In this document: positions 25,064 to 33,611 of the stretch, in pieces | Layout: each line of letters starts with the position of its first letter | How positions within the stretch are numbered: position 1 is the first letter of the stretch | Source of the DNA: Peptoniphilus_A harei_B | GTDB taxonomy: Bacteria > Bacillota > Clostridia > Tissierellales > Peptoniphilaceae | Length of the DNA stretch: 64,000 nucleotides | Direction: 5' to 3' | Assembly: GCA_032560695.1 (NCBI GenBank) | Contig: JAWGHR010000001.1 | Coordinates: 124,001 to 188,000, forward strand | Made by a program: the position numbers and the translations under genes | The notes under the pieces: generated by a model | The model's input: the letters and a program-made list of their open reading frames with translations, nothing else | Told to the model about the DNA's origin: nothing | Databases searched by the model: none

Positions 25064-26968
25064 TTAATTTAGAGAAGAGTCACTAATATTTTTTTCGCTA
25101 TCATCCTCAATATTTTTTTGTGAAAGTGTTTCCTCTTCTTCATATCTCTTTAGAATATCCATAAACTCTTCACCAGTAATAGTTTCTTGACGAAGAAGAT
25201 ATTCTGATATAGCATGAAGTGCTCTTATGTTTTCTCTTAAGATTCTCCTTGCTTCATCGTGGGCATCATCAATAATCTTTTGAACAGCTGCGTCAATTTC
25301 ATATTGAGTTTGTGGAGAACATTGAAGAGAAGTATCGCCTCCTAGATAAGCATTAGTCATGGACTCAAGTGCTACGAAACCAAATTCATCTGTCATACCA
25401 AATCTTGTAACCATGGCCTTGGCAATTTTAGTTGCCTTTTCTATATCATTGGAAGCTCCACTTGTTCTTATGTTAAAGATTAACTCCTCTGCTGATCTTC
25501 CCCCAGTTAGAGTTACGATATTATTGATCGCATCTTCCTTTGTCATAAGGAATTTTTCCTCTTCATCTACTTGCATTGTGTAGCCTAGAGCTCCTGATGT
25601 CCTAGGGATAATTGTTATCTTATGAACTGGCGCAGAATTCTTTTGCTTTGCAGCTACAAGAGCATGTCCTACTTCGTGGTAGGCTATAATCCTCTTTTCA
25701 CGAGGAGATATAACAGCATTTTTCTTTTCATAACCAGCTAGAACAACCTCAACAGATTCTTCAAGATCTCTTTCACTCATCTTGTCTCTACCTTGACGAA
25801 CTGCACGTAGGGCTGCTTCATTTACCATATTGGCAAGGTCTGCTCCACTTGCTCCAGCAGTTGCCCTTCCAATTTTTTCATAATCAATGTTTTCTTCTTT
25901 TTTAATATCCTTAACGTGAACTTTTAAAATTTCAACTCTACCCTTTAAATCAGGCAATTCAACTGGAATTCTTCTGTCAAACCTTCCTGGTCTTAATAAT
26001 GCTGGGTCTAAAGAATCTGGTCTATTAGTTGCAGCTAAAATTACAACTCCAGCCTTTGCATCAAAACCATCCATTTCTGAAAGAAGTTGATTTAAAGTTT
26101 GTTCTCTTTCATCGTTTCCAGAAAAACCTGACCCATCTCTTTTCTTTCCAATAGTGTCAATTTCATCAATAAATATAATACAAGGAGCCTTCTCCACTGC
26201 TTGCTTAAATAAGTCTCTTACCTTAGCAGCACCAAGTCCAACAAACATCTCTACAAAGGCAGAACCTGATATAGAAAAGAAAGGTACTTCTGCTTCACTG
26301 GCAACTGCCTTAGCTAAAAGAGTTTTACCAGTCCCTGGAGGTCCTACAAGTAGGGCTCCCTTTGGAAGTTTTGCACCAATTTCTGTGTACTTCTTTGGAT
26401 TGTGCAGGAAGTCTACAAGTTCTGATAAAGCTTCTTTAGCTTCATCTTGACCAGCAACATTATCAAACTTTATTCCATCAGTTGATTCAACATAAATTTT
26501 TGCTCCACTTTTCCCAAAATTCATTGGGCCAACGTCACCCATTTTTTTGAAAATAAATTTGGAAAGGAGGAGCCAAAAGGCAATAAATATTGCAAAAGTT
26601 GCAACAGTTGAGATGATAAAAGATAACACTGGATTCATCTCTGGTTTATAAACTTGTGCAGACTTTACATTTTTATTAACTAGTCTATCAACTAAATTAG
26701 GGTCATACATCCTATTTGTTTCATATTTAGTTTTCTTTCCGTCTTTTTCAACTTCAAAGGCAATTGTCCTATCTCTTACCTCTGCCTTTTTTACTTGATT
26801 CCCATTTACCATATTTACAAAGGACACGTAATCAATTTCTTTTATTTCTGAGTCCTTATTTAATCTTGGCAAAAGTACTATGGCAACTGTGTAAAAAATC
26901 AAGATTGCCAAAATTACGTAAATTATTGTGGGAATATATTTTTTAAAATCATTATTTTTATTTGACAA
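25064..26968 (-). CDS. ftsH: ATP-dependent membrane metalloprotease FtsH
   Basis: 634 residues. Two membrane helices (about 11-32 and 110-138) flank the extracytoplasmic part. AAA domain: Walker A GPPGTGKT at 209-216, Walker B IIFIDEID, second region of homology ATNRPDSLDPALLRPGRFDRR. Zinc protease site HEVGH at 431-435. The pore loop is FVGLGAAKVRDLF instead of the usual VGVGASRVRDLF, a mild change. The C-terminal tail is acidic and serine-rich. TTG start with GAGGGGG seven bases before it. Degrades misfolded and short-lived membrane and cytosolic proteins. Confidence 0.97.
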   Translation of the reverse strand: MSNKNNDFKKYIPTIIYVILAILIFYTVAIVLLPRLNKDSEIKEIDYVSFVNMVNGNQVKKAEVRDRTIAFEVEKDGKKTKYETNRMYDPNLVDRLVNKNVKSAQVYKPEMNPVLSFIISTVATFAIFIAFWLLLSKFIFKKMGDVGPMNFGKSGAKIYVESTDGIKFDNVAGQDEAKEALSELVDFLHNPKKYTEIGAKLPKGALLVGPPGTGKTLLAKAVASEAEVPFFSISGSAFVEMFVGLGAAKVRDLFKQAVEKAPCIIFIDEIDTIGKKRDGSGFSGNDEREQTLNQLLSEMDGFDAKAGVVILAATNRPDSLDPALLRPGRFDRRIPVELPDLKGRVEILKVHVKDIKKEENIDYEKIGRATAGASGADLANMVNEAALRAVRQGRDKMSERDLEESVEVVLAGYEKKNAVISPREKRIIAYHEVGHALVAAKQKNSAPVHKITIIPRTSGALGYTMQVDEEEKFLMTKEDAINNIVTLTGGRSAEELIFNIRTSGASNDIEKATKIAKAMVTRFGMTDEFGFVALESMTNAYLGGDTSLQCSPQTQYEIDAAVQKIIDDAHDEARRILRENIRALHAISEYLLRQETITGEEFMDILKRYEEEETLSQKNIEDDSEKNISDSSLN

Positions 26969-26997
26969 ATTTTTCCCCCTCTTAAAGGTGAATAAAG

Positions 26998-27022
26998 AAA
27001 AAATTTGGGAGCAAGTCCCAAA
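26998..27022 (-). terminator. Terminator of dnaX-ebfC-recR
   Basis: Minus-strand stem TTTGGGA / TCCCAAA (27016-27022 with 27004-27010), loop CTTGC, then TTTTTTC. It begins two bases after the recR stop and only about 36 bases before the ftsH start. Confidence 0.8.
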
Positions 27023-27023
27023 A

Positions 27024-27626
27024 TTAATCCAGTCTTCTTCTATTTTCCATTGCCGTTTGAATTGTTATCTCATCATAATACTCAAGGTCGCCACCCACTG
27101 GAAGTCCGTAACCAATTCTTGAGACAATAATGTCGTAATCTTCTAAAATATTCTTAATATACCTAGCTGTTGCATCTCCATCTACAGTTGGATTAGTAGC
27201 AACTATTACTTCTTTAATGTCCCCTTCTTCAATTCTCTTGATCAATTCCTTTATAGTAACGTCTTCAGGAGTCTTGCCCTTTAGGGGTGAAATAACTCCG
27301 TGAAGCACGTGATACTTTCCACGAAAACTTAAAGATCTTTCCATTGCGTCAACATCTTTGGGACTTTCTACAACACAAATTATTGAATCATCCCTAGTTT
27401 TATTGGAACAAATTTCGCATGGGTCACTATCTGCATAGTTCAAACAAATTGAACATTCAACAGTGTTATTTTTTGCAGAAATTAAAGCCTCTGCTAAATC
27501 CCTAACTTCAGTTTCTTCAAGTCCAATTATATAATAGGCTAACCTTTGAGCAGTTTTAGAACCAATTCCCGGTAGACGATTTAATCTTTTGATTAAGTCT
27601 TCAATAGGTCCTATTTCTTTTGTCAT
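27024..27626 (-). CDS. recR: Recombination mediator protein RecR
   Basis: 200 residues, normal size. Helix-hairpin-helix RLPGIGSKTAQRLAYYI near residue 15, zinc finger C-x2-C...C-x2-C (CSICLNYADSDPCEIC), and Toprim segment ICVVESPKDVDAMERS and ATNPTVDGDATARYI. Works with RecO (encoded at 49757-50461) to load RecA on gaps. One base separates it from the ebfC stop; the SD is weak, so translational coupling is likely. Confidence 0.96.
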   Translation of the reverse strand: MTKEIGPIEDLIKRLNRLPGIGSKTAQRLAYYIIGLEETEVRDLAEALISAKNNTVECSICLNYADSDPCEICSNKTRDDSIICVVESPKDVDAMERSLSFRGKYHVLHGVISPLKGKTPEDVTIKELIKRIEEGDIKEVIVATNPTVDGDATARYIKNILEDYDIIVSRIGYGLPVGGDLEYYDEITIQTAMENRRRLD

Positions 27627-27627
27627 A

Positions 27628-27969
27628 TTATAGCCCCGGTATGTTTAATCCGCCTGTGAATTTACCCATTTGAGAGCTCATCTTGCTATCAGCATTTCTC
27701 AACGCTTCATTAACTGCAGCAACAATTAAGTCTTCAAGCATTTCAACATCGTCAGGATCTACTGCATCCTTATCTAGCTTAATAGAAATAAGTTCCTTAT
27801 TACCATTCACAGTAGCAGTAACTGCTCCACCACCTGCAGTAGCAGAAATCTCTTCATTTGCTAAATTTTCTTGCATTTCTTCCATTTGTTTTTGAAGCTT
27901 TTCAATTTGCTTCATCATATTATTTCTTCCGCCTCCACCAGGGAAGCCGTTAAATCCACCTCTAGCCAT
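27628..27969 (-). CDS. ebfC: YbaB/EbfC nucleoid-associated DNA-binding protein
   Basis: 113 residues with the family pattern: Gly-rich start, helix KLQKQMEEMQENLA, strands ISATAGGGAVTATVNGNKELISIKLD, DPDDVEMLEDLIVAAVNEAL and a flexible tail ending GGLNIPGL. A small dimeric tweezer-shaped protein, always found between dnaX and recR. SD TAGGAGG before ATG. Confidence 0.95.
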   Translation of the reverse strand: MARGGFNGFPGGGGRNNMMKQIEKLQKQMEEMQENLANEEISATAGGGAVTATVNGNKELISIKLDKDAVDPDDVEMLEDLIVAAVNEALRNADSKMSSQMGKFTGGLNIPGL

Positions 27970-27977
27970 ATTTCCTC

Positions 27978-29711
27978 CTAAATTTCTTCTATATTGTTTT
28001 TACCAAAAATTTCTTCTAGCTTATCTATGCCTTTTTTTTGTAATTTCATTCTGACATCAATATTTGTGCCATAAATATTGTTGATTAACTCAGGCATAGT
28101 ATTTTTATGATCAGGCATGATGCAGTAATCATAAAATAAGCTATCTTTTTCTTCAAATACTAATTCTAAAATATTATCATGAAGACTTTCTGGTTTAGCA
28201 TGACCAACAAAGCCAGCAAAACCCTTAAACCCTCTTGAAACAAGTTCATTTATAATCTTGTCCCAATCAGCTTTTATCCTATCAATGCTTATCTCATTAA
28301 TAGCTTTATCTTCTTTACTAATATTTTTAGACTCGTTATTTTCAATTATAGCAGATTGCGTTGAATTTTCAATTGTAGAGCTACTAGCTTCTGATGTCAT
28401 TTCACTTGGCTTTTCTTCATTACCTTTGTCTAAGTTTTTTAGCTTAGGCCTTGTTTCTGCCTCATAAAAGTCTAAGGGATTGTAGTAATTATCACCGAAA
28501 TTATTGTAGCTATCTTCTATACTATTTGCTGGATTATTTACTATATTGTTCTTAGGCTGACTAATATTACTACTTCCTAAGTTATTGATTTTATCTTCTA
28601 ATAATTTAATTCTTCCCTCTAAATCATTCTTACTAGACCTATTGCAAATCTTTATTGCATTCATCTCGAATACAACTCTCTTGTTATCTGCATATTTAAT
28701 CTCAAGAGCCAGTTCTTTTAAGATCTCAATGATGTCTAATAGATCTTCAAGCTCTAAACTCCCAGCAAGATTTTGAAATTCCTTTAAATAAGTTGTATAA
28801 ACTATTTTTTTAGGGTCCTTTAGAGTTTTTACTAACAAGATGTCTCTAAAGTGACTTAATATTTGCGAGGACAGTGTATTAAAATCCACACCCTCCCTAT
28901 AAATTTCATCAATGACATTAAGAGACTCACTAATATTTCTTTCAATAATTGCCTTTGATAGGGAAAATAATAAATCAGAAGATGATATACCTAAGACTTC
29001 CATAGCGTCTTCTAGTTTTATGTGGTCCTTGTTCTTTGTAAGAAGCTGGTCCAAAACTGATAAGGCATCTCTCATGGCGCCGTCAGCTGTCTTTGCTATC
29101 AAGGTAAATACTTCTTCATCGCAAGATTTCCCTTCGAGATCCGTTATTCTCTTTAAGTTATCCTCAATATCTTCTATTGATATTCTTTTAAAATTAAATT
29201 TTTGAGATCTTGATAGAATTGTAGCTGGAATTTTTTCAATCTCTGTTGTCGCTAAAATAAAAATCAAATGTCTCGGTGGTTCTTCTAGTATTTTAAGTAA
29301 GGCATTAAAAGCCCCCTTAGAAAGCATGTGAACCTCGTCAATAATGTAGACTTTGTATTTTAAAGCTTGGGGAGGATATATTACCTTATCCTTTAAGTCT
29401 CTAATATCATCTACACCATTGTTGCTGGCTGCGTCCATTTCAACAACATCTAAGACAGATTCATTTAATATCCTCTTACAGTTTTCACATTCATTACAAG
29501 GGTTGCCATCAACTGGATGAAGACAGTTTACTGCTCGAGATAAAATTTTTGCAGCAGATGTCTTTCCTGTTCCCCTAGTCCCTTGAAAAATATATGCGTG
29601 ACTTATTTCATTATTTTCTACTTGATTTTTTAATGAAGCTACCACAGCTTCTTGGCCGTAGAGTTCATCAAAGGTCTTTGACCTATACTTTCTATATAAA
29701 GCTTTATACAT
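27978..29711 (-). CDS. dnaX: DNA polymerase III subunit tau/gamma
   Basis: 577 residues. Clamp-loader AAA module: GTRGTGKTSAAKILSRAVNC, zinc module C-x8-C-x2-C-x2-C (CLHPVDGNPCNECENC), DEVHMLSKGAFNALLKILEEPP and sensor LSRSQKFNFKRI. Residues about 385-470 are a Ser/Asn/Glu-rich linker, followed by a C-terminal domain of the tau type. An eight-A run lies only some 17 codons before the stop, so it would not make the short gamma form. SD AAGGTGAGA before ATG. Confidence 0.96.
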   Translation of the reverse strand: MYKALYRKYRSKTFDELYGQEAVVASLKNQVENNEISHAYIFQGTRGTGKTSAAKILSRAVNCLHPVDGNPCNECENCKRILNESVLDVVEMDAASNNGVDDIRDLKDKVIYPPQALKYKVYIIDEVHMLSKGAFNALLKILEEPPRHLIFILATTEIEKIPATILSRSQKFNFKRISIEDIEDNLKRITDLEGKSCDEEVFTLIAKTADGAMRDALSVLDQLLTKNKDHIKLEDAMEVLGISSSDLLFSLSKAIIERNISESLNVIDEIYREGVDFNTLSSQILSHFRDILLVKTLKDPKKIVYTTYLKEFQNLAGSLELEDLLDIIEILKELALEIKYADNKRVVFEMNAIKICNRSSKNDLEGRIKLLEDKINNLGSSNISQPKNNIVNNPANSIEDSYNNFGDNYYNPLDFYEAETRPKLKNLDKGNEEKPSEMTSEASSSTIENSTQSAIIENNESKNISKEDKAINEISIDRIKADWDKIINELVSRGFKGFAGFVGHAKPESLHDNILELVFEEKDSLFYDYCIMPDHKNTMPELINNIYGTNIDVRMKLQKKGIDKLEEIFGKNNIEEI

Positions 29712-29921
29712 TCTCTCACCTTGTAATAATTATACATGAAAAACTTTTATATTAAATTAATTTCTAATTATTTGTAGTGATTTCTTATAAATTTATGAAC
29801 AATAACTTCAAATACTCTTCCAAAAGATTTAACATCATCTTCACATAATTTTCACATGACAAGTATAAGATATAGACAAATCAAAGAAACAATATGTTTC
29901 AATTTAGGAGGATTTATTAAA

Positions 29922-30203
29922 ATGAAAAATTTAAAGAAATTAGCAAGCGTTGGAATGATCTCAGTATTAATGCTAGGTATGGTAGCATGCCAAGGCGCTA
30001 ACAATAAAGCTGAAGATGCAGCTAACGCTAAAAACAATGCAGTAGAAGAACAAGCTGAAGCTAACAAAGCTAAAGTTGAAGCTAACGCTAAAGAAGCAGA
30101 AGCTGAAGTAAAAGCTGAAGAAGAACAAGCTAAAGAAGAAATTAACGCTCAAGCAGAAGAAGCTACTACTAACGAAGCAGCTACTGAAGAACAAGCAAAA
30201 TAA
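29922..30203 (+). CDS. Small Ala/Glu/Lys-rich lipoprotein
   Basis: 93 residues. Signal peptide MKNLKKLASVGMISVLMLGMVAC, with lipidated Cys23 expected, then a mature part made almost only of Ala, Glu, Lys, Asn and Gln. The repeats (AEANKAKVEANAKEAEAE...) predict one long helix, as in Lpp-like or coiled-coil surface lipoproteins. Function unknown. An open frame reaches back to 29856, but SD TTAGGAGGA at 29905-29912 fixes ATG 29922. Monocistronic, with its own terminator, which suggests high expression. Confidence 0.8.
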   Translation: MKNLKKLASVGMISVLMLGMVACQGANNKAEDAANAKNNAVEEQAEANKAKVEANAKEAEAEVKAEEEQAKEEINAQAEEATTNEAATEEQAK

Positions 30204-30222
30204 TTTAACTTAACTTATTAAG

Positions 30223-30248
30223 AGAAGCCTTTAGGGGCTTCTTTTTTT
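30223..30248 (+). terminator. Terminator of the lipoprotein gene
   Basis: Stem AGAAGCC / GGCTTCT (30223-30229 with 30236-30242), short TTTA-G loop, then seven T. Confidence 0.85.
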
Positions 30249-30325
30249 ACATAAATTTATTTAAAAAATATCTTTTCCGATTCTTCTATATTTAGCTATA
30301 AAAGATTAATCTAGATAAAAAAATA

Positions 30326-30334
30326 TGTTATAAT
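30326..30334 (+). promoter_or_regulatory. Extended -10 of the zinc-ribbon gene
   Basis: TGTTATAAT, 51 bases before the chosen start. The -35 position holds a weak TTAATC. The start site would fall inside the 15-base tandem repeat. Confidence 0.5.
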
Positions 30335-30364
30335 TACATTTATAGAATTTACATTTATAGAATT
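30335..30364 (+). repeat. Perfect 15-base tandem duplication in the leader
   Basis: TACATTTATAGAATT occurs twice with no gap, exactly between the -10 element and the ribosome site. It doubles the leader and probably the initially transcribed sequence. Confidence 0.8.
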
Positions 30365-30384
30365 TAATGAAAGAAGGTGTTACA

Positions 30385-32070
30385 TTGTTTTGTCCAAAAT
30401 GCGGAAACCCAGTTTCTAAAAATGACAACTTTTGTGCTTCATGTGGCCACAATTTAAAAAACGTAAAAATAAATATTACACCAAATAATAATCAAAGCTT
30501 TGAAGACACTAACAAAGTGCAAAAAGTTAGTCAAAATACGAGAGTCTTTAACCCAAGATCTCTAGATGCAATTGACACTACTGATGAACTAAAAAATATT
30601 ATTGCTGAAGTTGATAGAAAGATTTCTAAAAATATAAAGGATTATGAAAATAGTAACATCCAGGCAAAATCTTCTGAAAAAGAAAAAAAATCAAAGATAA
30701 AACATGAAGATACTTCAGAAAAAATTATTGATAATAAAAAAGATAAGATCAAAGATAAATCAAAGGATATAGATTCAAATAAGTTTGATGAAAATATTTT
30801 AGATGATTTTAAGGATTCTGATTCTTCTAATAAAATGAGCCAAAAAGAATTAGTGCGTAGGGTTCAAGAAGAGTTAAAAAAATCAAACTTTGATGAAAAA
30901 AATATCAATAGGAATTCATCTGAAACTACTAAGTCTTCTTCTGAAAGTACTAAGTCTTCTAATGAATACACTAGCAATCCTTTAAATGATTTTGAAGAAG
31001 ATAAACCTAAAGGAGCTTCTAAAAAGTTTTCTTTAAAGGAAAAATGGAATAATTTTATCAAAGAAGATGACGATGAATATTCAATCTTTGCAGACCTTAG
31101 AGATGACACAAAGAAAAAAGAGGACACAAGGAACTTAGAAATAAGTAAATCTGTTGAAGATCCTGATAGGTCTTTTGAAAATACACTTAGCACTCCTAAG
31201 ATTGATATTGAAAATGCAATAAAAGATGCTGAAAAAGAAAAATCTAAGGCTGAAAAAGAAAATAAAGTTATTACTTCAGAAAATAAAACTAAAGATAAAG
31301 CTAAAGATGCTAAAGATACTTCTAAAAAATCTACAGTAAAAGAAAATCCAAAGAAGAAAAACCTTAAAGAACTATTCAGTTTTGGTGACAAGGGAGAAAA
31401 ACCTGTTAAGGATATCGAAAAAGTTTCTTCTAAGCTTGAAAAGTCTTTAGAAAATAATATTTCAGAAAAAGTTACCAAAGCTTCTAATAAATCTGATAAA
31501 TTTTTAGATAAGCTCCTAGTTTCTTTGGATAAACTTACAGGAAAGTTATCTGATTACATTGGTTACTTTGGTTCAAAGGAAAGTAAAATTCTCATTGGAA
31601 TCGGAATATTATTAAATCTAATTATGCTATTTCTTGGAAGTGGAACTTTTAAATTGATTTTCATTCCATTTTTAATTTTAAAAATTGCTTTTGATTATTT
31701 GGAGTTTTATATTCCTTTAAATATTGCAACAGACAGAGATTCTATTGATACATCTTATTCAGAGGTCAAGAAGTTTGCGCTAATTAACTGGATAATTTGT
31801 AAGGCTGTATTATTTGTTGGATTTTTAATTTCACCTTTTGGTGGATTTTTCAAATACAATATGCTTCAAGCCCTAACTCCTATGCCTCTTGCAACATTAA
31901 TTTTAATTGGACTTTCTCTTTTAATAGGACTAAACCTTTATAAGGAAAAATTTGTTGCTAGATCAAAGATAAACTTTGTAGGTTGGTACGCAATATCCTT
32001 TACACTTTTTGAACTCCTATTTAAAATGATATGGTTCATTATTAATTTTATATTTGTAACACTTTTTTAA
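30385..32070 (+). CDS. Zinc-ribbon membrane protein with long charged linker
   Basis: 561 residues. N-terminal zinc ribbon CPKC...CASC (Cys3, 6, 17, 20); residues about 60-390 are a Lys/Glu/Asp/Ser-rich low-complexity stretch, including a repeated TKSS unit; from about 397 to the end come at least four membrane helices. Such proteins are common in Firmicutes and unassigned. ATG 30367 is open, but AAGAAGGTG sits five bases before TTG 30385, which gives the usual zinc-ribbon start MFCPKCG. The ribbon, if it faces the cytosol, could sense metal or bind a partner; this is inference. Confidence 0.7.
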   Translation: MFCPKCGNPVSKNDNFCASCGHNLKNVKINITPNNNQSFEDTNKVQKVSQNTRVFNPRSLDAIDTTDELKNIIAEVDRKISKNIKDYENSNIQAKSSEKEKKSKIKHEDTSEKIIDNKKDKIKDKSKDIDSNKFDENILDDFKDSDSSNKMSQKELVRRVQEELKKSNFDEKNINRNSSETTKSSSESTKSSNEYTSNPLNDFEEDKPKGASKKFSLKEKWNNFIKEDDDEYSIFADLRDDTKKKEDTRNLEISKSVEDPDRSFENTLSTPKIDIENAIKDAEKEKSKAEKENKVITSENKTKDKAKDAKDTSKKSTVKENPKKKNLKELFSFGDKGEKPVKDIEKVSSKLEKSLENNISEKVTKASNKSDKFLDKLLVSLDKLTGKLSDYIGYFGSKESKILIGIGILLNLIMLFLGSGTFKLIFIPFLILKIAFDYLEFYIPLNIATDRDSIDTSYSEVKKFALINWIICKAVLFVGFLISPFGGFFKYNMLQALTPMPLATLILIGLSLLIGLNLYKEKFVARSKINFVGWYAISFTLFELLFKMIWFIINFIFVTLF

Positions 32071-32098
32071 AAAAACCGAGTTATCTCGGTTTTTTATT
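32069..32098 (+). terminator. Terminator of the zinc-ribbon gene
   Basis: Perfect 10-bp stem AAAAACCGAG / CTCGGTTTTT (32071-32080 with 32085-32094), TTAT loop, then T run. It overlaps the stop codon edge. Confidence 0.85.
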
Positions 32099-32112
32099 TT
32101 GCAAAAATTTCA

Positions 32113-32140
32113 ATTAAAAAAGGTCAGAAAAATTCTGACC
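32113..32140 (-). terminator. Terminator of the acetyltransferase-like gene
   Basis: Minus-strand stem GGTCAGAA / TTCTGACC (32133-32140 with 32122-32129), three-base loop, then TTTTTT. Confidence 0.85.
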
Positions 32141-32152
32141 AATATTTTAAAA

Positions 32153-32818
32153 TTATGAAATTTCTACTTCTTTAAAGAGAATATATCCATCCTCGTCAAC
32201 TGCTAGACCAAAGTAATTCTCTTCAAAAGCTTTTTTAAGTTCATCAGTCTCACTTGAGTGAATTATCCTCTCCTTACCTGTCATCCTTATATCTAAGTCT
32301 TCAGATTTTAAGAGGATAAATCTGTCATAGCCATCTTCTGAGAACTCATCTGGATATTTTTTCTTTAATGAAACAAGCATATATCCTGAATCTAAGGTAT
32401 TTTTATAGGACCTGTAGTTCTTAGGAGAAATTGTAGACATCTTATTTGTAAATTTTGAATTTTTATATCTTTCTTCAAGCTTCTCTCTAGTTATATTTTG
32501 TAGGTTTCTTCCCCTATACTCTTTTAAAACTACAACTGTATCATTGACAATGACAGACTCTGGTTCAATATAGAAATCAACATCGTGGGCAAGATTGTCT
32601 TTATCACTTGGCACCTTTATACTCCTATAAGCTACAAGCTTTCCACCATCAAAAACCCCTACAAAGGATCCTCCACCATCTATTAGAGCTTCCAATTCTT
32701 CTTTAGAGTCCTGGGAGAAAATTTCCTTGTTTTCTATACCTTCATAGACTTCAGTAGTCAAATCATAAATGTCATCAATATCTTTTTTTTCTAAAAATTT
32801 AAAAACTAATTCTTCCAT
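32153..32818 (-). CDS. GNAT-like acetyltransferase-fold protein
   Basis: About 221 residues. The N-terminal two thirds resemble a GNAT domain: FKFLEKKDIDDIYDLTTEVYEG, SFVGVFDGGKLVAYRSIKV, VIVNDTVVVLKEYRGRNLQNITREKL with an RGRNLQ variant of the acetyl-CoA loop, and TISPKNYRSYKNTLDSGY. The C-terminal part is acidic and unassigned. Substrate unknown. GTG 32824 overlaps the AGAGGTGG site, so ATG 32818 is chosen. Single gene with its own terminator. Confidence 0.6.
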   Translation of the reverse strand: MEELVFKFLEKKDIDDIYDLTTEVYEGIENKEIFSQDSKEELEALIDGGGSFVGVFDGGKLVAYRSIKVPSDKDNLAHDVDFYIEPESVIVNDTVVVLKEYRGRNLQNITREKLEERYKNSKFTNKMSTISPKNYRSYKNTLDSGYMLVSLKKKYPDEFSEDGYDRFILLKSEDLDIRMTGKERIIHSSETDELKKAFEENYFGLAVDEDGYILFKEVEIS

Positions 32819-32942
32819 ACCCACCTCTTTTATTTAAATATTATAATAAAAATACACTTCCAAATCTTATTAAATTTTATAATAATTACAATAAATAATC
32901 TAGATAGATAGTAGAAATAATTTATGATTTTATAAATTCTAA

Positions 32943-32968
32943 AGGACCAAGCTAGTTAGCTCAGTCCT
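32943..32968. other. 12-bp hairpin downstream of the flavodoxin pair
   Basis: On the minus strand AGGACTGAGCTA pairs with TAGCTTGGTCCT over 12 bp with two G-U pairs and a two-base centre. It lies about 60 bases after the DUF3793 stop. The tail TTTAGAATTT is a poor T tract, so it may be a weak terminator or mRNA 3' stabiliser. Confidence 0.5.
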
Positions 32969-33029
32969 CTTGCATTGAAATATGGTATAGAGTTTTATTA
33001 TTAATATTAATTAGGTAAATTCCAGGTTA

Positions 33030-33611
33030 TTAAAGACTTTGTAAAATATTTTTCATTTCAATAACCTTTACTTCATCAAACCTCTTAAAGGCTTCTAGGG
33101 AGGATTTTTCATTGTTAAAGCACTTCCAGTAGCCAGTGCACTTACATGCTTTTTTGTCCCTATGTTTGAAGTCTATTACATCTTTTAGGGGGTAACCTAA
33201 AAATATTCCAATTTCATCAGGACAAGTTTCAGTAAATCTTTCCCTCAATAAATTTAAATAATCACCTGTAGTTAGACAAGATTCATAACCATGAGAATCT
33301 AAGAAGTCTTTAATCTTAACTTGAGAAAGTTTCTTTTCAAGTCTCTCATTTTTAAAGAAATATACTAAGACAAAGTCTTCCCCTTCTTTTAACTCATAAA
33401 AATCAAGTCCCAAGGCATCCTTTAATATAAATTTATTCTTCATCCAATAATCTTTTAAGGGTCTTTTGGCATTTCTTAGATTCATCATAGTCCCAAGCTT
33501 TAAATTATTATTAGTTGGTGCAACAGTTGACTTAATAAGAGCCAAAATATAATCAAAGTCCTTAAAATTATTGATATAAGATAAAAATTCAATTAGAACC
33601 CTGTCATACAT
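33030..33611 (-). CDS. DUF3793-family protein
   Basis: 193 residues matching the DUF3793 family: N-terminal KSTVAPTNNNLKLGTMMNLRN, central LVYFFKNERLEKKL, CPDEIGIFLGYPLKDVIDF and the cysteine-bearing ACKCTGYWKCFNN near the C terminus. The family is typically encoded next to a flavodoxin in anaerobic Firmicutes and has no known reaction; a link to iron or heme handling is often suggested. The stop of the flavodoxin overlaps this start as TAATG. The Cys and GYWK region could bind a metal or flavin partner. Confidence 0.8.
   Translation of the reverse strand: MYDRVLIEFLSYINNFKDFDYILALIKSTVAPTNNNLKLGTMMNLRNAKRPLKDYWMKNKFILKDALGLDFYELKEGEDFVLVYFFKNERLEKKLSQVKIKDFLDSHGYESCLTTGDYLNLLRERFTETCPDEIGIFLGYPLKDVIDFKHRDKKACKCTGYWKCFNNEKSSLEAFKRFDEVKVIEMKNILQSL

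Noticed and set aside
28018..28034. Run of eight A in dnaX (minus strand) as a programmed frameshift for gamma
   Set aside because: It lies only about 17 codons before the stop; a shift would change the last residues only and not produce the shorter gamma subunit.
29712..29921. SRP (scRNA) gene upstream of dnaX, as in Bacillus
   Set aside because: The 210-base gap is A+T-rich and lacks the SRP RNA core GGUGC...GGAAGCAGC-like motifs.
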